Shown piece after piece: positions 25,661-32,754 of a DNA stretch of 32,754 nt. The stretch is from Gammaproteobacteria bacterium (GTDB lineage Bacteria; Pseudomonadota; Gammaproteobacteria; DSM-19610), in NCBI GenBank assembly GCA_030621785.1, contig JAUXGZ010000016.1, positions 1 to 32,754 on the forward strand, read 5' to 3'. Position 1 is the stretch's first letter, and each line of letters opens with the position of its first letter. A model generated the notes under the pieces. That model did not search any database and had not been told where the DNA came from. It worked only from the letters and a program-made list of their open reading frames with translations. The translations under genes were made by a program, and so were the position numbers.

Positions 25661-27010
25661 TCAGCTGGTGGTGGCTCGCTGGATGCCCCGCCAGGCGACA
25701 TCCGCAATTTTACCGATCTGCTCTTCGCTGACGATATAGGGCGGCATGAAATACACCACGTTTCCCAGCGGGCGCAGCAGTACACCGTTTTCGAGACCAT
25801 ACCGGTAGACCTCCAGGCCGCGGCGTTCCTGCCATGGCCAGGGCTCACGACTTGCCTTGTCCTTTACCATTTCGATTGCCAGGATCATGCCCTGTTGCCG
25901 GACTTCGGCGATATGCGGGTGCTCGTCAAATGATGCAGTGAGCTGTTGCATGACTCCGGCGAGTTCGGTATTGCGCTGTATTACACTATCGTCCCTGAAA
26001 ATGTCCAGCGTTGCCAGTGCGGCACGGCAGCCGAGCGCATTGCCGGTGTAGCTATGGGAATGGAGGAACGCCTTGAGCGTGTCATAGTCATCGTAGAAAC
26101 TTTCGTAGACCGTGTTTGTCGTTAACACGGTAGCCAGTGGCAGGTAGCCGCCGGTCAGTCCCTTGGAAAGGCACATGAAATCGGGGCTGATAGCAGCCTG
26201 CTCGCAGGCAAACAGGGTTCCCGTACGGCCAAACCCGACTGCAATCTCGTCGGCAATCAGGTGTACCTCGTAGTGGTCACAGGCTTCGCGCAGTAGTTTC
26301 AGATATACCGGATGGTACATGCGCATGGAGCCGGCACACTGCACCAGCGGCTCTACGATCACAGCACTGGCCTCGTGTGCGTGCTGCTCCAGTGCCTGTC
26401 GCATCGGCTCAAACATGCGCTCGCTGTACGCCCGACAGGATTCCCCGTGCTCCCGGTGATAGCAGTCCGGGGATGCTACGCTGATGGTATCCATTAACAG
26501 CGGGCCATAGGTATCGCGATAGAGTTCGACGTTACCCACGGCGAGGGCGCCCAGGGTTTCGCCGTGATAGCTGTTCTCCAGGGTGATGAACTTTGTCTTT
26601 CCCTCGCGTCCCCGGTTACGCCAGCTGTGGAAACTCATTTTGAGCGCTACCTCGATAGCCGACGAGCCGTTATCGGCGAAAAAACAGCGCTCGAGGCCGG
26701 GTGGGGTGAGTTCCACCAGTCGTTCGGAAAGCTCGATTACGGCCTCGTGCGTGAAGCCGGCCATAATGACGTGTTCCAGGGTATTCAGTTGCTCCCGTAG
26801 TGCGGCATTGATGCGCGGGTTGCAGTGACCGAACAGGTTGACCCACCAGGAGCTGATGGCATCCAGGTAGCGGTTTCCCTCGAAATCCTCGAGCCACGCA
26901 CCTTCGGCGCGGCGTATGGGGATCGGAGGCAGCGACTCGTGATCTTTCATCTGGGTACATGGGTGCCAGACGACCGATAGATCCCGCTCGACGTATTCGC
27001 GGTTACTCAT
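25661..27010 (-). CDS. bioA: Adenosylmethionine-8-amino-7-oxononanoate aminotransferase
   Basis: BioA makes 7,8-diaminopelargonate in biotin synthesis, unusually using SAM as amino donor, with PLP as cofactor. The 449-residue protein shows the family's VVWHPCTQMKDHE segment, the PLP-phosphate site DNGSSAIEVALKM, LIADEIAVGFGRTG, and the Schiff-base Lys in CLSKGLTGGYLPLA. The start at 27010 is preferred over the adjacent ATG at 27013 because GGGGAA is then about 5 nt upstream rather than 2. No other bio gene is in the window. It is 99 bp downstream of metF. Confidence 0.95.
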   Translation of the reverse strand: MSNREYVERDLSVVWHPCTQMKDHESLPPIPIRRAEGAWLEDFEGNRYLDAISSWWVNLFGHCNPRINAALREQLNTLEHVIMAGFTHEAVIELSERLVELTPPGLERCFFADNGSSAIEVALKMSFHSWRNRGREGKTKFITLENSYHGETLGALAVGNVELYRDTYGPLLMDTISVASPDCYHREHGESCRAYSERMFEPMRQALEQHAHEASAVIVEPLVQCAGSMRMYHPVYLKLLREACDHYEVHLIADEIAVGFGRTGTLFACEQAAISPDFMCLSKGLTGGYLPLATVLTTNTVYESFYDDYDTLKAFLHSHSYTGNALGCRAALATLDIFRDDSVIQRNTELAGVMQQLTASFDEHPHIAEVRQQGMILAIEMVKDKASREPWPWQERRGLEVYRYGLENGVLLRPLGNVVYFMPPYIVSEEQIGKIADVAWRGIQRATTS

Positions 27011-27109
27011 CATATTCCCCGTATGTGTGGAATCAGGACTGCACCGGCGCCTCAATGGCTGAGTTGAATGCATCGGTGCCTGCGTGCAATAGATGATACC
27101 CGGTAGCGG

Positions 27110-27964
27110 CTACTCCTGCAGGCCCAGGTTTTTCCAGACGGCCGTCGAGGGGGCGGCACGGTTCATGGTGTAGAAATGCAGCCCGGGTGCGCCGGCATCC
27201 AGCAATGCGCGGCACATTTCGGTGACCACTTCCTCGCCAAATGCGCGAATGGATGCGGCGTCATCGCCACAGGCTTCCAGCCGCTTGCGGATCCAGCGAG
27301 GGATCTCGGCGCCGCACATGTCGGAAAAGCGTGCCAGCTGGGTGTAGTTGGTAATGGGCATGATGCCGGGCACGATCGGGATATCGATACCACGGCGTTC
27401 ACACTGCTCCACGAAGTGGAAGTAGGCATAGGGGTTGTAGAAGTACTGCGTGATGGCGCTGTCGGCACCGGCTTCGACCTTGCGCTGGAAATTATCCAGG
27501 TCGACGGTAGCGTTCTCGGCCTGCGGATGAATTTCGGGGTAAGCGGCTACCTCGATGTGGAACTGGTCGCCGGTTTCATCGCGGATGAATTTCACCAGTT
27601 CGTTTGCATAGCGGAATTCGCCCGTTTGCCCCATGCCGGATGGCAGGTCTCCGCGCAGCGCAACGATATGCCGGATATTTTCTGCCTGGTAGCTTGCCAG
27701 GATATCGCGAATATTGTCCCGGGTGGATCCCACACATGACAGGTGCGGTGCCGCCTCGATGCCGGGCTGGCTCTGGATTTCGCTGACGGTTTCAAAAGTG
27801 CGTTCGCGGGTTGAACCACCGGCACCAAAGGTGACTGAAAAGAAACGCGGTTTGAGTTTTGCCAGCTCGTCACGCGTGGCACGCAACTTTGCCGCACCTT
27901 CATCAGTTTTGGGCGGAAAAAACTCGAAGCTGTAAACCCCGGGGTGTCCGGTTTGTGATTTCAT
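27110..27964 (-). CDS. metF: 5,10-methylenetetrahydrofolate reductase
   Basis: MetF reduces methylene-tetrahydrofolate to methyl-tetrahydrofolate, the methyl donor for methionine synthesis, using FAD and NADH. The 284-residue protein has the N-terminal YSFEFFPPKTDEGAAKL motif, SVTFGAGGSTRERT, the HIVALRGDLPSG loop, and the C-terminal region with FNPYAY-like QYFYNPYAYFHFVEQCE and VPGIMPITNYTQLARF. It follows ahcY by 72 bp on the same strand; the gap contains a GC-rich hairpin (CGAGCC paired to GGCTCG) without a T-run. It is probably co-transcribed with ahcY and so under the same SAH riboswitch. Confidence 0.96.
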   Translation of the reverse strand: MKSQTGHPGVYSFEFFPPKTDEGAAKLRATRDELAKLKPRFFSVTFGAGGSTRERTFETVSEIQSQPGIEAAPHLSCVGSTRDNIRDILASYQAENIRHIVALRGDLPSGMGQTGEFRYANELVKFIRDETGDQFHIEVAAYPEIHPQAENATVDLDNFQRKVEAGADSAITQYFYNPYAYFHFVEQCERRGIDIPIVPGIMPITNYTQLARFSDMCGAEIPRWIRKRLEACGDDAASIRAFGEEVVTEMCRALLDAGAPGLHFYTMNRAAPSTAVWKNLGLQE

Positions 27965-28036
27965 TGCAGATGGTCCGGTTAGAAAGGGTTGTGGAACGGC
28001 CGACGAGCCAGGGCGGGCTCGCCAGCCGTGCTTCGC

Positions 28037-29455
28037 TCAGTAGCGATAGTGCTCGGGCTTGTACGGGCCGTGCGTATCGAGTCCCAGGTAATCGGCCTGC
28101 TGTTGTGTCAGGTCGGTGAGATGGGCGCCGATTTTCTCCAGGTGGAGTCGGGCTACTTTTTCATCCAGCAGTTTGGGCAACACATAGACACTGTTTCCGT
28201 AACGCTCGCCGTGGGCGAAAAGCTCTATCTGCGCCATGACCTGGTTGGTAAAAGACGCTGACATAACGAAGCTGGGATGTCCCGTGGCGCAACCCAGGTT
28301 CACCAGGCGACCCTGGGCGAGCACGATAATACGCTTGCCGTCCGGGAAGATTACGTGATCGACCTGGGGTTTGATTTCCTCCCAGGTATACTGTTCCAGC
28401 GAGGCAATGTTGATTTCCGAATCGAAGTGGCCAATGTTGCAGACAATGGCCTCATTCTTCATTTCCAGCATGTGATGATGGTCGATGACGTTCACATTGC
28501 CGGTGGTGGTAACGAAAATGTCACCGTCTGAAGCCGCTTCGTCCATGGTTACCACGCGGTAGCCTTCCATGGCGGCCTGCAGCGCGCAGATTGGGTCGAT
28601 TTCGGTAACCAGCACAGTGGCACCCATACCGCGGAAGGCCTGCGCACAGCCTTTGCCCACATCACCGTAACCCAGCACTACACAAATTTTGCCGGCGATC
28701 ATGACATCGGTGGCACGCTTGATGCCATCGAGCAGGGATTCTCGGCAGCCATAGAGGTTGTCGAATTTCGACTTGGTGACCGAGTCGTTGACGTTCATGG
28801 CCGGGAACAGCAGCTCCTTGTCCTGCTCCATCTGGTACAGGCGGTGGACACCGGTGGTGGTTTCCTCGGTAACACCCTTGATGCTCCCGGCCATTTTCTG
28901 CCACTTGTCAGGGCCGGATTCCAGGGTGCGCCGCAGCAGATCCAGGATAGCCTTCCACTCTTCGTTGTCGTCGTCTTTCGTGGCGGGTATCGCGCCGGCC
29001 TTTTCGAATTCCACACCCTTGTGTATCAGCAGGGTGGCATCGCCGCCGTCATCCAGAATCATATTGGGCATGCCACCGTCCGGCCAGGTCAGGGCCTGCT
29101 CGGTGCACCACCAGTATTCGTCGATGGTTTCGCCCTTCCAGGCAAACACGGGTATGTTGCGTGCTGCGATAGCGGCTGCCGCGTGGTCCTGGGTGGAAAA
29201 GATATTGCAGGAAGCCCAGCGCACCTGTGCGCCGAGTTCGACCAGTGTTTCGATTAGCACCGCAGTCTGGATAGTCATGTGCAGGCTGCCGGTGATGCGT
29301 GCGTCCCGGAGCGGTTTTTGTGCGCCGAATTCCTCGCGCAGAGCCATCAGGCCGGGCATTTCGATTTCGGCGATACTGATTTCCTTGTGGCCCCAGTCGG
29401 CCAGCGAAATATCGGCAACTTTGTAATCGTTGGTGGTATCGAGAACAGCGTTCAT
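28037..29455 (-). CDS. ahcY: Adenosylhomocysteinase (SAH hydrolase)
   Basis: AhcY cleaves SAH to adenosine and homocysteine, relieving product inhibition of methyltransferases. The 472-residue protein has the N-terminal [20 protein letters not shown] segment, the NAD-binding [17 protein letters not shown] motif, [14 protein letters not shown], and the conserved C-terminus KPEHYRY. It contains the roughly 40-residue insert around [19 protein letters not shown] found in many proteobacterial and plant enzymes. AAGGGAGAT is the ribosome binding site, a few bases before the ATG, and it lies partly within a hairpin downstream of a SAH riboswitch. Confidence 0.97.
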   Translation of the reverse strand: MNAVLDTTNDYKVADISLADWGHKEISIAEIEMPGLMALREEFGAQKPLRDARITGSLHMTIQTAVLIETLVELGAQVRWASCNIFSTQDHAAAAIAARNIPVFAWKGETIDEYWWCTEQALTWPDGGMPNMILDDGGDATLLIHKGVEFEKAGAIPATKDDDNEEWKAILDLLRRTLESGPDKWQKMAGSIKGVTEETTTGVHRLYQMEQDKELLFPAMNVNDSVTKSKFDNLYGCRESLLDGIKRATDVMIAGKICVVLGYGDVGKGCAQAFRGMGATVLVTEIDPICALQAAMEGYRVVTMDEAASDGDIFVTTTGNVNVIDHHHMLEMKNEAIVCNIGHFDSEINIASLEQYTWEEIKPQVDHVIFPDGKRIIVLAQGRLVNLGCATGHPSFVMSASFTNQVMAQIELFAHGERYGNSVYVLPKLLDEKVARLHLEKIGAHLTDLTQQQADYLGLDTHGPYKPEHYRY

Positions 29456-29465
29456 ATTGCATCTC

Positions 29466-29484
29466 CCTTAAAGGTTGCTTAAGG
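29466..29484 (-). promoter_or_regulatory. Hairpin masking the ahcY ribosome binding site
   Basis: On the minus strand CCTTAA and TTAAGG form a 6-bp stem around a 7-nt loop. The 3' arm includes the first bases of the AAGGGAG ribosome binding site of ahcY. It begins 2 nt after the end of the riboswitch pseudoknot. SAH riboswitches turn expression on when bound, so this hairpin is a candidate expression platform, or part of one. Its function is inference. Confidence 0.5.
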
Positions 29485-29486
29485 TC

Positions 29487-29566
29487 GAGCGCCGTTGTTT
29501 TGAAATGCTGGTTTCCCCAAGCCTGGCGGATCCAGAAGTCTGGACCCGCTGCAGCGCCCCTCGGGG
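29487..29566 (-). ncRNA. SAH riboswitch
   Basis: The minus-strand sequence fits the S-adenosylhomocysteine riboswitch closely. A 7-bp P1 helix forms between CCCCGAG (29566-29560) and CTTGGGG (29521-29515). The conserved GGGCGCTGCAGC block follows P1. A 10-bp hairpin forms between GCGGGTCCAG and CTGGATCCGC around an ACTT loop, followed by GCCAGGC. Downstream, AACAACGGCGCTC supplies the pseudoknot strand: GCGCTC pairs with GGGCGC (29559-29554). The element lies directly upstream of ahcY, the classical gene controlled by this class, which increases expression when SAH builds up. Confidence 0.95.
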
Positions 29567-29591
29567 AACACAGCGGTATTAAAGACCCGCG

Positions 29592-29620
29592 ATTATCGCC
29601 AATTCACGATGTCAGGCCAA
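29592..29620 (-). promoter_or_regulatory. Likely sigma70 promoter of ahcY
   Basis: On the minus strand TTGGCC (29620-29615) and GATAAT (29597-29592) are separated by 17 nt. This predicts a transcript start near 29585, about 20 nt before the riboswitch P1 helix. It lies just after the metK stop codon, so ahcY need not depend on metK transcription. The -35 matches only the TTG half of the consensus. Confidence 0.5.
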
Positions 29621-29633
29621 GTGTCCGGTTGCA

Positions 29634-30806
29634 CTAGGTTCCCGCATCCGCGCGCAGGGCCTCCACTTTGTCGGTGTTCTCCCAGGTGAAACCTTCGTGC
29701 TCACGACCGAAGTGCCCGTAGGCTGCGGTTTTCAGATATTTGATTCTGTCGGTGTTGAGGAGATCGAGCATGGTGAGAATGCCGTAGGGACGCAGGTCAA
29801 AATGCTCGCGCACCAGGTCGGTAATGCGCTCATCGCTGATCTTGCCGGTGCCGAAAGTCTCAATCATGATGGAGGTCGGTTGGGCCACGCCGATGGCATA
29901 GGATACCTGGATTTCGCAACGCTCGGCCAGACCTGCCGCCACGATATTCTTGGCTACATAACGCCCGGCATAGGCTGCGGAACGGTCTACCTTGGACGGA
30001 TCCTTGCCGGAAAACGCACCGCCGCCATGGCGCGCTGCGCCGCCATAGGTGTCGACAATGATCTTGCGCCCGGTCAGGCCGGCATCGCCCATCGGGCCGC
30101 CAATCACGAAGGCGCCGGTGGGATTGATGTGGTACTGCGTGTCAGCCGTCAGCCATTCGCTTGGCAGCACCGGCTTGATGATGTGCTCCATTATCGCTTC
30201 TTCCAGTTCCTTGTGGTCGATGTTCGGGCCATGCTGGGTGGATAGCACCACGGCATCGATAGCGACCGGTCTGCCGTCCTTGTAGCGGAAGGTGACCTGG
30301 CTTTTGGCATCGGGTCGCAGCCAGGCAAGCGTGCCCTTGCGGCGCATTTCTGCCTGGCGTTGCACCAGCCGGTGCGCGTAGGTGATCGGCGCCGGCATTA
30401 GGACGTCGGTTTCGTTGGTAGCATAGCCAAACATCAGGCCCTGGTCGCCCGCACCCTGATCTTCCGGTTTCGCCCGGTCCACACCCCGATTGATGTCTGG
30501 CGACTGAACACCGAGGGCGGTCATGACCGCGCAGGTCTCGTAGTCGAAGCCCATTTCGGAACTGGTGTAACCAATATCCCGGATGGTGTCACGTATGACT
30601 CTTTCGTAATCGGGTTTTGCGGTGGTGGTGATTTCGCCGGCGATCATCACCATACCGGTCTTGAACAGGGTTTCGCAGGCCACACGGGCGTGTGGATCTT
30701 CGACCAGGATGGCATCCAGGATGGCGTCGGAGACCTGGTCTGACATCTTGTCAGGATGGCCTTCCGATACGGATTCGGAAGTGAAGAGATGTTCGCCTTT
30801 TTGCAT
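29634..30806 (-). CDS. metK: S-adenosylmethionine synthetase
   Basis: MetK makes SAM from methionine and ATP. The 390-residue protein has the N-terminal [17 protein letters not shown] motif, the [15 protein letters not shown] motif, and the phosphate-binding [19 protein letters not shown] motif. The start at 30806 (MQKGEHLF) is the family's standard. A longer in-frame start at 30893 would put the intrinsic terminator of the leader inside the coding region and add 29 foreign residues. No strong ribosome binding site is visible; GAGGG lies about 10 nt upstream of the ATG. The gene is preceded by its own promoter and an attenuator-like leader. Confidence 0.97.
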   Translation of the reverse strand: MQKGEHLFTSESVSEGHPDKMSDQVSDAILDAILVEDPHARVACETLFKTGMVMIAGEITTTAKPDYERVIRDTIRDIGYTSSEMGFDYETCAVMTALGVQSPDINRGVDRAKPEDQGAGDQGLMFGYATNETDVLMPAPITYAHRLVQRQAEMRRKGTLAWLRPDAKSQVTFRYKDGRPVAIDAVVLSTQHGPNIDHKELEEAIMEHIIKPVLPSEWLTADTQYHINPTGAFVIGGPMGDAGLTGRKIIVDTYGGAARHGGGAFSGKDPSKVDRSAAYAGRYVAKNIVAAGLAERCEIQVSYAIGVAQPTSIMIETFGTGKISDERITDLVREHFDLRPYGILTMLDLLNTDRIKYLKTAAYGHFGREHEGFTWENTDKVEALRADAGT

Positions 30807-30934
30807 CTTGTGGCCCTCGAAAATAAAAAACCCGCTCGGCGTCAGCTTAAGCGGGTTCTGGAAATTCCTTGTTTTTCCTCGCTTTAGCCGCATTTATTAA
30901 GCGCCCGCAATCTGATTCAAATCGGCGCTAAGTG
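30807..30934 (-). promoter_or_regulatory. metK leader, candidate attenuator or riboswitch of unrecognised class
   Basis: The predicted transcript has about 128 nt before the metK ATG. A hairpin forms between AGCGCC (30929-30924) and GGCGCT (30905-30900). The 3' arm and its neighbours can also pair elsewhere: CGCTT with AAGCG (30884-30880), GCGGG (30908-30904) with CCCGC (30855-30851) in the terminator stem, and GCTTAA with TTAAGC (30850-30845). Such mutually exclusive pairings are what an attenuator needs. I do not recognise a known SAM riboswitch class in it. The ligand, if any, is unknown; SAM or methionine would be the natural guess. Confidence 0.5.
30825..30857 (-). terminator. Intrinsic terminator in the metK leader
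   Basis: On the minus strand AACCCGCT (30857-30850) pairs with AGCGGGTT (30836-30829) around a 13-nt loop and runs into TTTTTTATTTT. It ends about 20 nt before the metK ATG. The upstream gene is on the opposite strand, so it cannot be the end of another transcript; it must act inside the metK leader. Confidence 0.75.
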
Positions 30935-30940
30935 GGCAGT

Positions 30941-30968
30941 ACTCTAGAGATTTACCAGTTTTTGTCAA
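30941..30968 (-). promoter_or_regulatory. Likely sigma70 promoter of metK
   Basis: On the minus strand a perfect TTGACA (30968-30963) is followed after 16 nt by TAGAGT (30946-30941), matching TATAAT at four of six positions. The predicted transcript starts near 30934. This is the best consensus promoter I found in the window, in the gap between divergent metK and the thioredoxin-like gene. Confidence 0.65.
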
Positions 30969-31052
30969 GCGGCCGTGTTTCGCAACGGGGTTCGCGTTGC
31001 CGGGGCATTGGGTTAGACTCCCCGGTTTCCCTGTATCTGGAGTGCGCAAAGC

Positions 31053-31616
31053 ATGGTTTCACTGGAAACTCCCGTTTGTGAATTTGGCCTGCTGGCAGTC
31101 GATTTTGCCTTGCCCGGCGTTGATGGAAAAGTATGGACGCTGGATGAATGCAAGGGCGAGAACGGCCTGCTGATTATGTTTATCTGCAACCACTGTCCCT
31201 ATGTGAAGGCAATTCTTGAACGCCTGGTTCGCGATACACGTGAACTTGCGGTGCTGGGCGTCAACAGCGTAGCCATCATGTCCAACGATCCGACCGATTA
31301 CGCCGAGGATTCGTTCGAGAACATGCAGGCGGTTGCGCAGCGGGAAGGTTTTCCTTTCCCCTACCTTATAGATGAATCCCAGGAAATCGCCAGGGCCTTC
31401 GGTGCCGTGTGTACCCCGGATTTCTTCGGCTACAACGGTGATCTTGAATTGCAGTACCGTGGGCGTCTCGACGCCAGTCGCAAGGAGACTGCGCCGCCCG
31501 ATGCGCGCCGTGACCTGTTTGACGCCATGGCACAGGTTGCCCGCACCGGACAGGGTCCGGAGGATCAGATCCCGAGCATGGGCTGTTCCATCAAGTGGAG
31601 CAACGAGAGTGCCTGA
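31053..31616 (+). CDS. Thioredoxin-fold AhpC/TSA-type protein
   Basis: The 187-residue protein belongs to the AhpC/TSA or thioredoxin-like redoxin group. It has a DFALPGVDGKVWTLDE segment, a redox motif ICNHCPYVKAI with Cys-Asn-His-Cys, the MSNDPTDYAEDSFENM region, a cis-Pro-like VCTPDFFGY turn, and a C-terminal SMGCSIKW motif with another Cys. Relatives are annotated as thioredoxin family proteins of unknown substrate. No signal peptide is visible, so it is probably cytoplasmic. CTGGAG precedes the ATG. Two small hairpins lie in its leader (30982-31000 and 31000-31025). Confidence 0.88.
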   Translation: MVSLETPVCEFGLLAVDFALPGVDGKVWTLDECKGENGLLIMFICNHCPYVKAILERLVRDTRELAVLGVNSVAIMSNDPTDYAEDSFENMQAVAQREGFPFPYLIDESQEIARAFGAVCTPDFFGYNGDLELQYRGRLDASRKETAPPDARRDLFDAMAQVARTGQGPEDQIPSMGCSIKWSNESA

Positions 31617-31918
31617 TGCGCCGGGTCAAATTTATGCCTGAATAAGAAAAATTTTCTCTGCCGGCTGCGTCCGTCAATGAACCGACGTTGGCAAAAATCA
31701 ACGGTTGCCCCGGCCTTCTATCTGTTGGAGAATGGCCCGCTTGATTCGACCCGGCCGACATGGCTTCACGCGTTGGATCCGACGCCGGTTGCACGGGGCA
31801 TCCCAGCCTGGCAGAGAACACATTCACCAGCGGCCACAACCCATGCCGGACGTGGCGGCTTTGTTGCCTTGCGTAGCGGGCAGCTGACCGATTTTGGACA
31901 CTAAAACAGGAGACAGCG
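31617..31918. other. 302-bp intergenic region before transketolase
   Basis: I see no convincing gene here. Short open frames on both strands lack ribosome binding sites and resemble no family I know. No clear terminator follows the thioredoxin-like gene: there is an A/T-rich tract near 31645-31655 but no GC-rich hairpin before it. The promoter of the transketolase gene probably lies in this stretch, but I could not identify it with confidence. Confidence 0.5.
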
Positions 31919-32754
31919 ATGGCCTCGCGTAAAGAACTTGCGAATGCAATTCGTGCACTGAGCATGGACGCCGTACAGAAAGCCAAATCCGGCCACCCCG
32001 GCGCACCCATGGGTATGGCGGACATTGCCGAAGTGCTGTGGAACAGCCACATGCACCACAATCCCGGTAACCCCGCGTGGGCCAACCGTGACCGGTTTGT
32101 CCTGTCCAACGGCCACGGTTCCATGCTGATCTATTCGCTTCTGCATCTGACCGGCTACGACCTGTCGATCGATGATCTCAAGAATTTCCGTCAGCTGCAT
32201 TCGAAGACGCCGGGACACCCCGAGTACGGCTATGCGCCGGGTGTGGAGACCACCACCGGTCCGCTGGGTCAGGGCATCACCAACGGTGTGGGCATGGCGA
32301 TTGCCGAGAAAGTGCTGGCCGGTCAGTTCAATCAGGAAGGCCACCATATCGTGGACCATTATACCTATGTATTCATGGGTGACGGTTGCATGATGGAAGG
32401 TATCTCCCACGAAGCCTGCTCCCTGGCCGGTACCCTGGGCCTGGGCAAGCTGGTTGCCTTCTGGGATGACAACGGCATTTCCATCGATGGCCACGTCGAA
32501 GGCTGGTTCACCGACGATACACCCAAGCGTTTCGAGGCCTATGGCTGGCACGTGATTCGCGATGTAGACGGTCATGATTCGGCTGCCATCGACAAGGCCA
32601 TTCACGAAGCCAGGTCGGTCAACGACAAGCCCACTCTGATCTGTACCAAGACCGTCATCGGTTACGGCGCGCCCAACCTGTGCGGCAGCCATGATTGCCA
32701 CGGTGCGCCGCTGGGTGACGATGAAATCAAGGCCACCCGCGAAAACCTTGGCTG
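31919..32754 (+). CDS. tktA: Transketolase (3' end outside the window)
   Basis: Transketolase moves two-carbon units between sugar phosphates in the pentose phosphate and Calvin cycles, using thiamine diphosphate. About 278 codons are present, covering the first part of the cofactor-binding domain. Visible motifs are [54 protein letters not shown], and the thiamine-diphosphate motif beginning [14 protein letters not shown] and ending near WDDN. ACAGGAGACAGCG provides a strong ribosome binding site for the ATG. The frame is open at the window edge. In many Gammaproteobacteria tkt is followed by gap and pgk, which cannot be checked here. Confidence 0.97.
   Translation, partial: MASRKELANAIRALSMDAVQKAKSGHPGAPMGMADIAEVLWNSHMHHNPGNPAWANRDRFVLSNGHGSMLIYSLLHLTGYDLSIDDLKNFRQLHSKTPGHPEYGYAPGVETTTGPLGQGITNGVGMAIAEKVLAGQFNQEGHHIVDHYTYVFMGDGCMMEGISHEACSLAGTLGLGKLVAFWDDNGISIDGHVEGWFTDDTPKRFEAYGWHVIRDVDGHDSAAIDKAIHEARSVNDKPTLICTKTVIGYGAPNLCGSHDCHGAPLGDDEIKATRENLG

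Noticed and set aside
27965-28036. Terminator between ahcY and metF
   Set aside because: The CGAGCC/GGCTCG hairpin is not followed by a T-run, so it is more likely an intercistronic structure.
30807-30893. Longer metK start adding 29 residues
   Set aside because: It would place the intrinsic terminator within the coding region, and the added residues do not fit the family.
31677-31904. 75-codon plus-strand frame in the gap before transketolase
   Set aside because: No ribosome binding site, no recognisable motif, and composition unlike the neighbouring proteins.
31901-32701. 266-codon minus-strand frame opposite transketolase
   Set aside because: The plus strand encodes a textbook transketolase; the opposite frame is a shadow.

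Overview
The window is ordinary chromosomal backbone of a gammaproteobacterium. The gene order is that of the Pseudomonas twitching-motility region: yggT, proC, pilT, pilU, then pyrC'-pyrB-pyrR-ruvX-algH-tonB3-gshB, then pilGHIJK-chpA-chpC. It is followed by rsmE, bioA, metF, ahcY, metK and the start of a transketolase gene. Departures from Pseudomonas (no yggS, an inserted apbE, a PyrK-like gene after pyrC', no chpB, a shorter ChpA) suggest another lineage, perhaps a Chromatiales-like one; this is inference from gene order and protein features only. I found no tRNA, rRNA, CRISPR array, transposase or phage gene.

Layout. 43-200: a 158-bp imperfect palindrome resembling a MITE. 208-3787 (minus): proC, yggT and a dynamin-like GTPase. 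3923-6121 (plus): the retraction ATPases pilT and pilU. 6173-13831 (minus): gshB, apbE, tonB, algH, ruvX, pyrR, pyrB, pyrC' and a pyrK-like gene; the genes from algH onward overlap end to end. 14008-24923 (plus): the Pil-Chp chemosensory operon. 24926-30806 (minus): rsmE, bioA, metF, ahcY and metK, all making or using S-adenosylmethionine (SAM), S-adenosylhomocysteine (SAH) or the folate methyl group. 31053-31616 (plus): a thioredoxin-fold protein. 31919 to the end (plus): transketolase, cut by the window edge.

How the genes work together. PilJ, PilI, the CheW-like protein, ChpA, PilG, PilH and PilK form a surface-sensing pathway that governs type IV pili, whose retraction motors PilT and PilU lie upstream. 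PyrB and the catalytically dead PyrC' probably assemble into one transcarbamoylase complex. In the methyl cycle MetK makes SAM, AhcY removes SAH, and MetF supplies methyl-tetrahydrofolate.

The best regulatory signals are at the methyl-cycle genes. ahcY has a clear SAH riboswitch with its pseudoknot, followed by a hairpin over the ribosome binding site. metK has a sigma70-like promoter, a leader of about 128 nt, and an intrinsic terminator ending about 20 nt before the start codon. The leader matches no riboswitch class I can identify and is the best candidate here for an undescribed regulatory element. I did not see a wholly new multi-gene system.
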